A stretch of 32,527 bases of DNA, taken from contig JADEXV010000070.1 of NCBI GenBank assembly GCA_015206945.1, positions 1 to 32,527 on the forward strand, given 5' to 3'. Position numbers and translations under genes: made by a program. Below the pieces are notes generated by a model. It worked only from the letters and a program-made list of their open reading frames with translations. It was not told where the DNA came from and did no database searches. This document shows positions 16,607-24,089 of this stretch, piece by piece (within the stretch, counting starts at the first letter, position 1; each line of letters starts with the position of its first letter). The stretch is from Nostocales cyanobacterium LEGE 12452 (lineage in GTDB: Bacteria; Cyanobacteriota; Cyanobacteriia; Cyanobacteriales; Nostocaceae).

Positions 16607-17449
16607 ATGGAGACTACAAAACGAGTAATTAATATAAGTGAAAAATTCGGTAGCTGGATTGTACTAAATAAACAAGGAAAGCAAGTATTATGCCAGTGTG
16701 ATTGTGGAACCCAAAAACTTGTCTACAGTCACACTCTCACTAATGGTCGGTCAACTAACTGCGGTTGTAAAAAAAGAAAAGAATCTATCCCAGTTGGGGC
16801 AAACTTTGGGAGACTAAAAGTTATATCCAATGTAGAAGTTAAGGGGAAAAGGGGTGAATTACTACTCCTTACCTTATGCAGCTGCGGAACCCAAAAGTAT
16901 ATCAGTAAAAATAGCTTAAAAAGAGGGCTTACACAAAGTTGCGGATGCTTGCAGCGCGAAACCCTCAAGAGCGATAAAACTGTCCACGGACACTGCAAAA
17001 GCCACGAGTATAACTCCTGGTTACACATCAAGCGCATCTGCTATAACAAGAACCACCATCAGTACAAGTATCATGGCGGGTGCGGAATTGAAGTTGATGC
17101 ATCCTGGCGCGATAACTTTACCCAGTTCTTAAAAGATATGGGAGTAGCACCCGAAGGAACAGTCATAGCACGTATTGATCTAGAGAGTGACTTTACTCCC
17201 GGAAATTGTCAATGGATACCTAGAAAAGAGCATTACCGTCAAATACATTTCTTAAAAAGAAAAGAATTCTTCATTTCTCAAACTTTACCCAAACCAGTTG
17301 TTACAAATTATGAGATTAATGTTTCACCAAATATTATTCGCGCAATTGTCAAAGCTCATGCAAATGGTGAAGCCAATATGAATAAACTTGCTACACAATA
17401 TAAAATTAGCACTCAAGACGCAATAAATATTATCCTTCACCACGCTTAA
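16607..17449 (+). CDS. Phage-type HNH-like protein with two zinc ribbons
   Basis: A 280-residue probable DNA-binding or nuclease protein. Two zinc-ribbon repeats, CQCDCG...NCGC (residues 29-54) and CSCG...SCGC (91-114), are followed by the phage-type block 'HEYNSWLHIKRICYN', 'YKYHGGCGIEVDASW', 'FTQFLKDMG', 'GTVIARIDLESDFTPGNCQW' (about 133-203). In related phage proteins the last part reads 'SIDRIDNDGNYEPGNCRW' and they are usually called HNH endonucleases; here IDRID is IARID. The C-terminal 45 residues look like a helix-turn-helix (IIRAIVKAHANGEANMNKLATQY). It starts 28 bases after the DpdA-like gene and ends at a strong terminator. It may be a homing-type element or a regulator. Confidence 0.65.
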   Translation: METTKRVINISEKFGSWIVLNKQGKQVLCQCDCGTQKLVYSHTLTNGRSTNCGCKKRKESIPVGANFGRLKVISNVEVKGKRGELLLLTLCSCGTQKYISKNSLKRGLTQSCGCLQRETLKSDKTVHGHCKSHEYNSWLHIKRICYNKNHHQYKYHGGCGIEVDASWRDNFTQFLKDMGVAPEGTVIARIDLESDFTPGNCQWIPRKEHYRQIHFLKRKEFFISQTLPKPVVTNYEINVSPNIIRAIVKAHANGEANMNKLATQYKISTQDAINIILHHA

Positions 17450-17468
17450 TCATAATTTTATTTTTAAT

Positions 17469-17506
17469 AAAAGTGCGCCATCTTAATCGATAACGCACTT
17501 TTTATT
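17469..17506 (+). terminator. Intrinsic terminator of the HNH-like gene
   Basis: Arms AAAAGTGCG (17469-17477) and CGCACTTTT (17494-17502) form a perfect 9-bp stem, followed by TTATTTT. It lies 20 bases after the stop at 17449. Confidence 0.8.
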
Positions 17507-17608
17507 TTCAATAAGTCATTGAATATTTTAAATAAAAATTAATCTGTTCATAGATGAATCACCACAGTTATTACACACCTTGTAAAGGTAGTTATTAGGA
17601 GTAATTCA

Positions 17609-17799
17609 GCAATCAAGAATATCCAAAGTATTTTACCTGAGCATGAAGTTAACTGCACATGGCTAAACAATGGCGAGTTTTAACTAAGTGTTCATACAAA
17701 GACGAAATTATTCTCTAGCTAGAAAAAGTAGCTAAATTTTCTCCCACAGACAAAATTATCAACTAGCTAGGCAAAGAAAACCTCAAGTCAAAATCATAA
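17609..17799 (+). pseudogene. Decayed small gene with a frameshift and two in-frame TAG codons
   Basis: The 353-base gap 17450-17808 holds a terminator and this remnant. One frame (from 17609) reads AIKNIQSILPEHEVNCTWLN and stops at 17681. A second frame from the ATG at 17659 reads MAKQWRVLTKCSYKDEIIL, then TAG (17716-17718), LEKVAKFSPTDKIIN, TAG (17764-17766), LGKENLK and TAA (17797-17799). The codon-like texture continues through both stops, and each is followed by CTA, so glutamine codons changed to TAG are likely. The family is unknown. It ends 9 bases before the next gene. Confidence 0.45.
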
Positions 17800-17808
17800 A
17801 AATTGTAC

Positions 17809-18264
17809 ATGATAATACACAACGGCTCTTACATCTGGTTTCACGCAGGACAAACTGCAAGATGGGGAACTATAAATGCGATTAAAGCATTGCCATACCT
17901 AATGATTGCATACCAAATCGACGGACAGTGGTACAGTGACCCCGATTTTTTACCACCCAAAAATCTAGAAGTAAAACCAACAATCCCTATAAGTTCAGCA
18001 ATTATACACATACCAAAAACAACAGTTGAGCTACAACCAATTGTTCAATTATGTGCGGGATTTAGAAACAGAAAAATTCACAGTCTTTGGGTGGTTAATG
18101 CTCCAGAGCAGGTATTGAAACATATCTTAGAGTGCAAGCAATGGGACAGTATATCACCCAAGCAACTATTAGAAACTCTGTATGAATTAATTCTTTATGG
18201 CTACGAAGTCAAAATACTTCCCGCCAAAAAGGAAACCATATCCCCAATCGAATGGATGGAATAG
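17809..18264 (+). CDS. Unknown protein
   Basis: A 151-residue protein from the ATG at 17809; an in-frame TTG two codons upstream is less likely. The N-terminus (MIIHNGSYIWF...ARWGTINAIKALPYLMIAYQIDGQWYSD) looks like a small beta-rich domain. The rest is mixed, with a helical 'PEQVLKHILECKQWDSISPKQLLETLYELI'. I do not recognise it. The end has some likeness in layout to the N-terminus of the protein at 27897 ('YGYEVKILPAKKE' against 'LGYEVKISHPKEQ'), so the two may share a small plasmid-specific domain. It overlaps or abuts the next gene and is probably co-transcribed. Confidence 0.6.
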   Translation: MIIHNGSYIWFHAGQTARWGTINAIKALPYLMIAYQIDGQWYSDPDFLPPKNLEVKPTIPISSAIIHIPKTTVELQPIVQLCAGFRNRKIHSLWVVNAPEQVLKHILECKQWDSISPKQLLETLYELILYGYEVKILPAKKETISPIEWME

Positions 18265-19097
18265 TAATGACTAATAGCAAGCAACAACTCACACTTTACT
18301 ATCCTTGTGTAGTTCAAATTTTAGATCGGTTTGTACAAACAATATCAGTTGAGTTTTGGATACAGAATCCAATAAACGACAAATGGAATTTGGTAGTCTT
18401 GAAAGATGGTGATAGCAGCAGCATATCGGGTTATACATATGCGACAGCACCACGTAAAATGGCATACCTCAATGAAGAATGTCTATCAATAGAAGCCTTT
18501 TTGCAAGCCAAAAAAGAAGAAGGTGTAGACTATCCCATTCGACATAAAAGAACTTATCTGACAGTTAAGGGTGCTGCATCTCACAAACTATTCTGGACAT
18601 GGACAAATCCTCAGACCAATAAAATTGAACGCATCCATTGGCATCCTTTAGCTATAAAAGCAAAGGCAAGTGAAGATGACCGAACTGATTACTCAAATAT
18701 AACTCCAGTCAAGATTGTAAATGGCAAATTAATTACACTTGAAAAGGAGAATTTACCATCAAATAGAGCAGCTTTTTCGGAGTTTCTTGCAGACAGGGAA
18801 GAAAACCTCCGCCTTGCACTCGAAGCCCTAAAATCACCCAATCCTGATGCCGCACTCGAACTGCTAGCCATCATGGAAGAAATATCCAAAGACTGTTTCT
18901 ACGCCAGTTGGATTATGGGCAATGGATACAATTTAGAATTAATTCTTAAATCATGGGATGGCACTAGCAACGTCAGCTACGGCGGTGGGGAAATCACACA
19001 GCAACAGTTAGCACTAATGCGCGTTCTTTCTGAACTATCCCAAGGTTGGTGGTTTTGGGATGAAGATCAGGACACTGGGGTAATTTTCCAAAGTTAA
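18252..19097 (+). CDS. Unknown protein
   Basis: A 281-residue protein. The ATG at 18252 overlaps the end of the preceding gene by 13 bases; the ATG at 18267, just after that stop, is an equally possible start. No family is recognised. The first half is beta-rich with many aromatic residues (SVEFWIQNPINDKWNLVVL, KLFWTWTNPQTNKIERIHWHP). The middle is helical (REENLRLALEALKSPNPDAALELLAIMEEI) and the end is acidic/aromatic (GWWFWDEDQDTG). It ends 63 bases before a good intrinsic terminator and forms a two-gene unit with the gene at 17809. Confidence 0.6.
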   Translation: MDGIVMTNSKQQLTLYYPCVVQILDRFVQTISVEFWIQNPINDKWNLVVLKDGDSSSISGYTYATAPRKMAYLNEECLSIEAFLQAKKEEGVDYPIRHKRTYLTVKGAASHKLFWTWTNPQTNKIERIHWHPLAIKAKASEDDRTDYSNITPVKIVNGKLITLEKENLPSNRAAFSEFLADREENLRLALEALKSPNPDAALELLAIMEEISKDCFYASWIMGNGYNLELILKSWDGTSNVSYGGGEITQQQLALMRVLSELSQGWWFWDEDQDTGVIFQS

Positions 19098-19160
19098 ACT
19101 TACAGGGGAATCGCCTGATTATTTGGGCTGGGAGTATTGCGATCGCTGTACATGATCGGG

Positions 19161-19193
19161 AATGCGCTACTGTTAATCGTAAGCGCATTTTTT
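19161..19193 (+). terminator. Intrinsic terminator after the gene at 18252
   Basis: An 8-bp stem AATGCGCT (19161-19168) / AGCGCATT (19182-19189) with a 13-nt loop runs into TTTTTT (19188-19193). Confidence 0.75.
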
Positions 19194-19259
19194 ACACCCA
19201 GTATATCGAAGGTTAATTTTGAGTATGGGAAAGATGGCGATATTTGAGAAAAGCCTCTA

Positions 19260-19291
19260 AGACACTTACTTCGAGCTAAGAGTAAGTGTCT
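19260..19291. terminator. Perfect 11-bp inverted repeat between convergent genes
   Basis: Arms AGACACTTACT (19260-19270) and AGTAAGTGTCT (19281-19291) enclose a 10-nt loop. It lies downstream of the minus-strand gene at 19389-19802, with T-rich sequence following on the minus strand, so it could end that transcript. The rest of the 291-base gap (19098-19388) shows only an HIP1 site near 19139 and the plus-strand terminator. Confidence 0.45.
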
Positions 19292-19388
19292 ACCCCTGTG
19301 TAGCAACTGGTTAATCTCTATTTTCAGTCATTTTAGAGAATAACGATCTCATATCCACTACAGATTATTATTTAGTGATGAATTATAC

Positions 19389-19802
19389 TTATAACTCCAT
19401 ATCGCAATTCCGAGTTGGAGAAAATTGATATTGTTTTTGTTTTGCAGCCGCTATTTCAAAAGAGGTATCAAATTCGGTAGCCTTTGTTCCAAGTTTTAAT
19501 TCCTCGTATAAAGGCACACCATCGCCGTCATTATCACTCTTGAGAACCTTAGTCATGATATGAGCAGGGGCAACTTGCGCGAGGCGATTTACTACATTAG
19601 CAACAAACTCGTTAGATGCTTCACAGCCATTAAGGTATCTAATTAAAGCATCAGCAGTAGCCTCAGTCATCTTGGCTGGGTTTTTTACCCCCGCTTCCAG
19701 AATAAAGTCATCGTAAATAGCTTTCTCGCTATCAGTAAAATTTTCCTTGCAAGCTTGTTGGATAATTAATTCAGCCTGCTGTTGTTGATTTAAAATTGTC
19801 AT
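19389..19802 (-). CDS. Small protein with an EF-hand-like calcium loop
   Basis: A 137-residue protein. The first 85 residues are helical (NQQQQAELIIQQACKENFT...EATADALIRYLNGCEASNEFVANVVNRLAQV). Residues 90-101, DNDGDGVPLYEE, fit the 12-residue EF-hand/dockerin loop (Asp at 1, 3 and 5, Gly at 6, Glu at 12), so calcium binding is plausible. There is no signal peptide. It is divergent from the gene at 19838 with only 35 bases between the start codons, too little for two full promoters, so at least one promoter must lie inside the other gene. It is the only minus-strand gene before ilvD. Function unknown. Confidence 0.65.
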   Translation of the reverse strand: MTILNQQQQAELIIQQACKENFTDSEKAIYDDFILEAGVKNPAKMTEATADALIRYLNGCEASNEFVANVVNRLAQVAPAHIMTKVLKSDNDGDGVPLYEELKLGTKATEFDTSFEIAAAKQKQYQFSPTRNCDMEL

Positions 19803-19837
19803 AGTAGTTTTTAGATATTGTTAAAGGAGTAACAGAT

Positions 19838-20068
19838 ATGACACATTATGTTTGCGATTTGTATGGCAATACAAACTGGAAGATTCCAGTAGAAGAAGTC
19901 GCCGCTAGAACATTCAATACAGAACAAGAAGCACAACAATGGTTCCAAGAGAAGTGTTCTGATAACAGTATTGAATTTAGTGGCTTCCATGACACTGAAC
20001 GCTATGTCACTAACTGGGTTTCGTGCAACGGTCAAGAAGTTGGTGAAATCACCAAACGCCCTACCTAA
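19838..20068 (+). CDS. Small unknown protein
   Basis: A 76-residue protein with a strong ribosome-binding site, AAAGGAG at 19823-19829, 8 bases before the ATG. It reads MTHYVCDLYGNTNWKIP, then 'FNTEQEAQQWFQEKCSDNSIEFSGF' and 'YVTNWVSCNGQEVGEI', a compact beta-alpha-beta-like pattern with aromatic residues. No family is recognised. A minus-strand frame over the same bases lacks a comparable start and was taken as a shadow. It precedes the FolD-like gene by 78 bases, with a weak hairpin between. Confidence 0.6.
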   Translation: MTHYVCDLYGNTNWKIPVEEVAARTFNTEQEAQQWFQEKCSDNSIEFSGFHDTERYVTNWVSCNGQEVGEITKRPT

Positions 20069-20093
20069 TTCCAACAAATCCTATTAGAAATTC

Positions 20094-20122
20094 AGAAAAT
20101 TGTTTGTACCAGACAATTTTCT
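20094..20122 (+). terminator. AT-rich hairpin before the FolD-like gene
   Basis: Arms AGAAAATTGT (20094-20103) and ACAATTTTCT (20113-20122) pair over 10 bp with a 9-nt loop, followed by TCATC. It is a possible weak terminator for the gene at 19838. Confidence 0.4.
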
Positions 20123-20146
20123 TCATCAAATTTAACGCCATATTAA

Positions 20147-21337
20147 ATGACGCTCATAGACGGACAGTTAATACGAGAACACGTAAAGCAAGAATGTCAA
20201 AAATACAAATCCATATTTCAAGCATCTCAAAAAGAAGTAGCAATCATCAGATTTGAGTCTTCAGAAAATGCCAGCAATGAATTAAGAGCTAGATATGAAG
20301 CAGCCAGAATCTCAGCAGAACAAAAAGTAGCTATTTTCAACGCTATTGGCATTACTCCCAATTATATTGTGCTATCACCCAATATCGCAGTAGAGCAATT
20401 TGATGGCATTGTTCAATCCATTAACGAAAACACCCAAGTCACTGCTGCTATTGTTCAATATCCAATTCCAGCTAAGTTTACAAGCTCAATTGGGCTATTA
20501 GAGCCACAAAAAGATATAGATATCGTCCGCAGACAAAGCAACAATTTCTTTGAAAGTTGTGCTACTGCTGAAGGAATCGCCAGAATTGTTGAATCCTACG
20601 CACAAAGAGATTCCAATGTTGCAGTTGTCGGCGGAGGTGGCTTTGTGGGCAATGGTGTCATCAAATATTTAGAAGCAAGTAGAATCAGCTGTTTCTGTTT
20701 GGAAGACGGCGATGACCTGACTAGAACTCAAGAAGCTGACATTGTAGTATCAGTCACCGGAAGACGAGGAATTTTCACGGACTATGTACTCCCCTCTCAT
20801 CGCTTGGTTGTCGATGGTGGCTTTACACCTACTGCTTCTGGTGCTGCTGGCGATGTAGACCGCAGTGCTTACAGAATCCCCCAGAACATTACGCCCGTCC
20901 CTGGAGGTGTTGGCCCAATAGAAATGGCAATTTTAGCAGAACGTTTGGTAAAAATGGATTTGGGCATAGAACTTGGGAAATGGGACTATCAGCAATTACA
21001 GCAAGAACAGATGCAACGCGCTACTATAATTGCCCCCATAGCTAGAGTGTTCTTCGCACAGCAAGCAACTGCGTATCCTCAATCCATTCGCACAGAAAAA
21101 GAAAACCTATTTGTCTTGGAAGGTAGTAACTACCAGATCAGCTTCAATAGCACCACGCAAAGTTTAACTGTTGCCAGAACCAATGAAAAGCTAACGCTAA
21201 TTCGACTAACTCTTGCAAGTAATCAAATTGAAACCGCCAGGGGTATAACAAACGAGGATATAGCAAGATGGCAGCAAATTCAAACTGCGATCGATTCAAC
21301 AATAACGCAATCAACTGATAGAGGTATAGAGCTTTGA
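20147..21337 (+). CDS. FolD-like protein (methylene-THF dehydrogenase/cyclohydrolase family) with a C-terminal extension
   Basis: A 396-residue protein. Residues 1-275 follow FolD: 'LIDGQLIREHV', Lys60 before 'NAIGI', 'AAIVQYPIP' (family QLPLP), 'LEPQKDID' (family PxKDVDG), a Rossmann segment 'VAVVGGGGFVGNGV', 'VVDGGF' and the hallmark 'ITPVPGGVGP' at 248-257. FolD interconverts methylene-, methenyl- and formyl-tetrahydrofolate using NADP. The usual Tyr-x-x-x-Lys motif reads Ser56-Ala-Glu-Gln-Lys60, so the cyclohydrolase step in particular may be altered. Real FolD is about 285-300 residues; here about 120 more follow, with a strand-rich 'NYQISFNSTTQSLTVAR ... GITNEDIARW' module. Its stop overlaps the glycosyltransferase start. 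It is a divergent plasmid paralogue and may use another substrate. Confidence 0.75.
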   Translation: MTLIDGQLIREHVKQECQKYKSIFQASQKEVAIIRFESSENASNELRARYEAARISAEQKVAIFNAIGITPNYIVLSPNIAVEQFDGIVQSINENTQVTAAIVQYPIPAKFTSSIGLLEPQKDIDIVRRQSNNFFESCATAEGIARIVESYAQRDSNVAVVGGGGFVGNGVIKYLEASRISCFCLEDGDDLTRTQEADIVVSVTGRRGIFTDYVLPSHRLVVDGGFTPTASGAAGDVDRSAYRIPQNITPVPGGVGPIEMAILAERLVKMDLGIELGKWDYQQLQQEQMQRATIIAPIARVFFAQQATAYPQSIRTEKENLFVLEGSNYQISFNSTTQSLTVARTNEKLTLIRLTLASNQIETARGITNEDIARWQQIQTAIDSTITQSTDRGIEL

Positions 21338-22170
21338 GACTATCAATTATCACTGCAACCTACAATAGACCTATGCAGCTTGCATCTACTGCACTGCCAA
21401 GCATTCAAAGTCAAACTGACCGCAATTTCGAGTGGGTCGTCATCAATGATGGCGCTAATCCTGATACCAAAGATATCATCAACAGCATTATGGCAAAAGC
21501 TGATTTTCCCATCAGTTACATTGAAATGGAACACCCTGATCCGAGCAGTGGCTTTGGCTTGTGCTACGCTCGAAACCTGGGACTAGATGCAGCTGGTGGT
21601 GACATTGTTTCATACCTGGACGATGACAACAGCATTGCTCCTGAATTTGTTGCGTCAATGCGGCAGTACTTTGAAGAACATCCCAATATCCGATACAGTA
21701 TGGCAAGACAGCAGCGCCGCCGCGATGTCATCCGTAATGGTAGTGTTATTCGCCAAGGAAAGCCGTTTGTTTCGCCTAGCAATTGCTGCTCCTTACAGCA
21801 GCTTCTATGGCACCAAGAGATATTCGACAGCAATGGTTTCGTCCACTACCGAAGCAATGCTCCTAGATGGAACCCCCAGTTTCAAGTATTCGCGGACTAC
21901 GAGTATTTGCTGCAATGTGCTTGCATCTGGGGTGAAGGTGGCTTTGGTCTCAATAACAGCATTCTTGTTAACTATATTCAGTCTTCTATCGGTATTATTG
22001 GCAGTTCCAACTATGAGCAATGGGCAACTGAGCTATCGCTGATTGTCAGTAACCAAGCAAACTATTTCATCCTTCAGGACAATGCTGTTGAACCCTTAGA
22101 GCAGCTTGTAAACACTTATAGTACTAAAGGAAAAATCTCATTAACGCCAAAAGCATTTGCCCTTCTTTAG
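21334..22170 (+). CDS. Family 2 glycosyltransferase
   Basis: A 278-residue soluble GT-A fold enzyme. It starts with 'RLSIITATYNRP', has 'FEWVVINDGA' for nucleotide-sugar binding, 'GLCYARNLGLDAAGGDIVSYLDDDN' with the metal-binding Asp96-Asp97-Asp98, and 'VFADYEYLL' (Asp188/Glu190) as a likely acceptor/base site. There is no transmembrane helix, so it is a cytoplasmic transferase rather than a processive synthase. The start is a TTG that overlaps the FolD-like stop (TTGA), which indicates translational coupling; no better start lies nearby. The sugar donor and acceptor cannot be read from sequence. Pairing with a FolD-like protein is unusual. Confidence 0.8.
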   Translation: MRLSIITATYNRPMQLASTALPSIQSQTDRNFEWVVINDGANPDTKDIINSIMAKADFPISYIEMEHPDPSSGFGLCYARNLGLDAAGGDIVSYLDDDNSIAPEFVASMRQYFEEHPNIRYSMARQQRRRDVIRNGSVIRQGKPFVSPSNCCSLQQLLWHQEIFDSNGFVHYRSNAPRWNPQFQVFADYEYLLQCACIWGEGGFGLNNSILVNYIQSSIGIIGSSNYEQWATELSLIVSNQANYFILQDNAVEPLEQLVNTYSTKGKISLTPKAFALL

Positions 22171-22215
22171 ATTTAAAGAAGCTTGTCAACCGCGCTGAAT
22201 CTACCCTGAAGTAGA

Positions 22216-22250
22216 GAGTCAGGAGGCATCTTTATTCTGGCTCCTGACTC
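22216..22250. terminator. Inverted repeat between convergent glycosyltransferase and ilvD genes
   Basis: Perfect 10-bp arms GAGTCAGGAG (22216-22225) and CTCCTGACTC (22241-22250) enclose a 15-nt loop. GAGTCAGGAG-type repeats are common in Nostoc spacers. Placed between two convergent genes, it can act as a terminator for either strand, though no T run is present. Confidence 0.5.
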
Positions 22251-22292
22251 CTCAAAACTTTAAAAGTGAAACTTAAATGGCTATTGGCTTAA

Positions 22293-23984
22293 CTAGTTAT
22301 TGAACAAGTCCAAATCTGTCACAGCCCCAAGACTGCTAGAAGATACCAATTTGGCATATTTCGCCAACACGCCTTTAGTGTAACGCGGGGCGGGGGGTTG
22401 CCAGTTGGCACGACGATGGGCTAATTCGTCTTCAGATATATTCAACTGCAATAAACGAGCGGGTGCATCAATAGTAATACTATCGCCTTCTTCTACAAGA
22501 GCGATCGCACCACCAACTGCTGCTTCTGGAGCCATATGACCAACTACCATGCCATAAGTACCACCAGAAAAGCGCCCATCGGTAATTAATCCCACCGCAT
22601 CACCCAAACCAGCGCCGATAATTGCCGAAGTGGGAGCCAACATTTCTCGCATTCCAGGGCCACCCTTGGGGCCTTCGTAGCGGATAACCAAAATATCACC
22701 AGCTTGAATTTTACCCGCCAAAATTGCATCTAAAGAGGCTTCTTCCGATTCAAATACTCGTGCAGGCCCGGTAATCACTGGTTTTTTCACCCCGGTAATT
22801 TTGGCGATAGCCCCTTCTGTTGCCAAATTACCTCTGAGAACGGCTAAATGTCCTTGGGGATACATTGGGTTATTCCAAGTCCGAATCACATCTTGATTGG
22901 CGGATGGCTCTGCGGGGATGTCTGCTAATATCTCTGCAATTGTTTGACCACTGATGGTAAGGCTATCACCATGTAACAAGTCATGCACCAAGAGCATCTT
23001 CATTACTTGCGGAATGCCACCAGCTTTGTGCAAATCTGTAGCGACATATTTACCACTTGGTTTTAAATCACACAAAACGGGAACACGGGCGCGGATTGTT
23101 TCAAAGTCATCCAGGGTTAATTCTACATTAGCGGCGCGGGCGATCGCTAAGAAATGCAATACGGCATTTGTGGAACCACCCACTGCCATAATTACAGAGA
23201 TAGCATTTTCTATAGATTTGCGGGTGATAATTTGCCGGGGTAAGATTTGTTTTTTGATGGCTTCGACTAACACAAACGCCGATTTTTCCGCGCTGTCGGC
23301 TTTTTCGGCATCTTCGGCTGCCATTGTGGAAGAATAAGGCAAACTCATCCCCAGGGCTTCAAATGCTGAAGACATGGTGTTAGCTGTGAACATTCCCCCG
23401 CAGGAACCAGCGCCAGGACAAGCGCGACTTTCAACTTCTAATAATTCTTTTTCGTCAATTTTTCCCGCACTGTATTGACCAACAGCTTCAAAAGAACTGA
23501 CAACGGTTAAATCGCGTCCGTTGTAGTGACCGGGTTTAATTGTGCCTCCGTAAACGAATATTGCAGGGATATTCATCCGCGCGATCGCCAGCATTGCCCC
23601 TGGCATATTTTTATCACAACCACCAATGGCTAGCACACCATCCATACTTTGTCCAGTACAGGCGGTTTCAATGGAATCAGCGATGACTTCCCGCGATACT
23701 AGGGAATATTTCATCCCTTCAGTTCCCATCGAAATCCCGTCGCTGATGGTTATTGTGCCAAACATTTGTGGCATTGCCCCGGCAGATTTAATCCCAACTT
23801 CTGCCCTTTGCGCCAGCTGATTTATCCCCATATTGCAGGGCGTGATGGTGCTGTAACCGTTGGCAATACCGACAATGGCTTTATTAAAATCTTCATCTTT
23901 AAAACCAACTGCACGCAGCATAGCTCGATTTGGCGATCGCTGTACCCCTTGCGTCACAATTTGGCTTCTCAAATTCTCCGACAT
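22293..23984 (-). CDS. ilvD: Dihydroxy-acid dehydratase
   Basis: This Fe-S enzyme dehydrates 2,3-dihydroxy-3-methyl acids to 2-keto acids in valine, isoleucine and leucine synthesis. It has 563 residues from the ATG at 23984 ([10 protein letters not shown]), which is preceded by AGAGGA and gives the usual family length. An in-frame ATG at 24047 would place a LysR-box dyad inside the gene and was rejected. Signatures include TPCNMGIN (Cys50), [11 protein letters not shown] (Cys123), [18 protein letters not shown] (Cys195), '[10 protein letters not shown]' and 'DGRFSGGT'. The three Cys are the expected cluster ligands, so it looks fully active. The gene looks richer in G+C than its neighbours by eye. 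It is divergent from a LysR-type regulator. On a plasmid it is probably a second, regulated copy or a relocated housekeeping gene. Confidence 0.96.
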   Translation of the reverse strand: MSENLRSQIVTQGVQRSPNRAMLRAVGFKDEDFNKAIVGIANGYSTITPCNMGINQLAQRAEVGIKSAGAMPQMFGTITISDGISMGTEGMKYSLVSREVIADSIETACTGQSMDGVLAIGGCDKNMPGAMLAIARMNIPAIFVYGGTIKPGHYNGRDLTVVSSFEAVGQYSAGKIDEKELLEVESRACPGAGSCGGMFTANTMSSAFEALGMSLPYSSTMAAEDAEKADSAEKSAFVLVEAIKKQILPRQIITRKSIENAISVIMAVGGSTNAVLHFLAIARAANVELTLDDFETIRARVPVLCDLKPSGKYVATDLHKAGGIPQVMKMLLVHDLLHGDSLTISGQTIAEILADIPAEPSANQDVIRTWNNPMYPQGHLAVLRGNLATEGAIAKITGVKKPVITGPARVFESEEASLDAILAGKIQAGDILVIRYEGPKGGPGMREMLAPTSAIIGAGLGDAVGLITDGRFSGGTYGMVVGHMAPEAAVGGAIALVEEGDSITIDAPARLLQLNISEDELAHRRANWQPPAPRYTKGVLAKYAKLVSSSSLGAVTDLDLFNN

Positions 23985-24010
23985 AATTACATCATCCTCT
24001 GACTTCCATG

Positions 24011-24064
24011 TATGAGTATCATAGATAGCAATTTTTGAGATGTCCAATATATATTTATGAATAT
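24011..24064. promoter_or_regulatory. LysR-box-like dyads between ilvD and the LysR gene
   Basis: TATGAgtaTCATA (24011-24023) is a perfect dyad of the T-N11-A type bound by LysR regulators. ATATTtatgAATAT (24051-24064) is a second dyad. They lie in the 105-base gap between the divergent starts, where a LysR protein would control both genes. No sure -35/-10 pair was picked. Confidence 0.55.
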
Positions 24065-24089
24065 TTGAGACTTATAAAATATCAAAGCT

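Noticed and set aside
17716..17766. Two in-frame TAG codons as evidence of stop-codon reassignment or readthrough
   Set aside because: All large genes in the window end in normal stops and cyanobacteria use the standard code. The same stretch also needs a frameshift, so gene decay is simpler.
19260..19291. tRNA-like or small RNA gene
   Set aside because: A single perfect stem-loop between convergent genes fits a terminator; no cloverleaf or promoter could be drawn.
19811..20077. Minus-strand 88-residue frame over the gene at 19838
   Set aside because: The plus-strand gene has a strong AAAGGAG site and protein-like composition; the minus frame has neither.
20147..21337. Calling the FolD-like gene simply folD
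   Set aside because: The Tyr of the catalytic Tyr-x-x-x-Lys motif is missing and there is a large extension, so standard activity cannot be assumed.
23985..24047. Longer ilvD start at 24047
   Set aside because: It would put a LysR-box dyad inside the gene, whereas the ATG at 23984 has an AGAGGA site and gives the family length.
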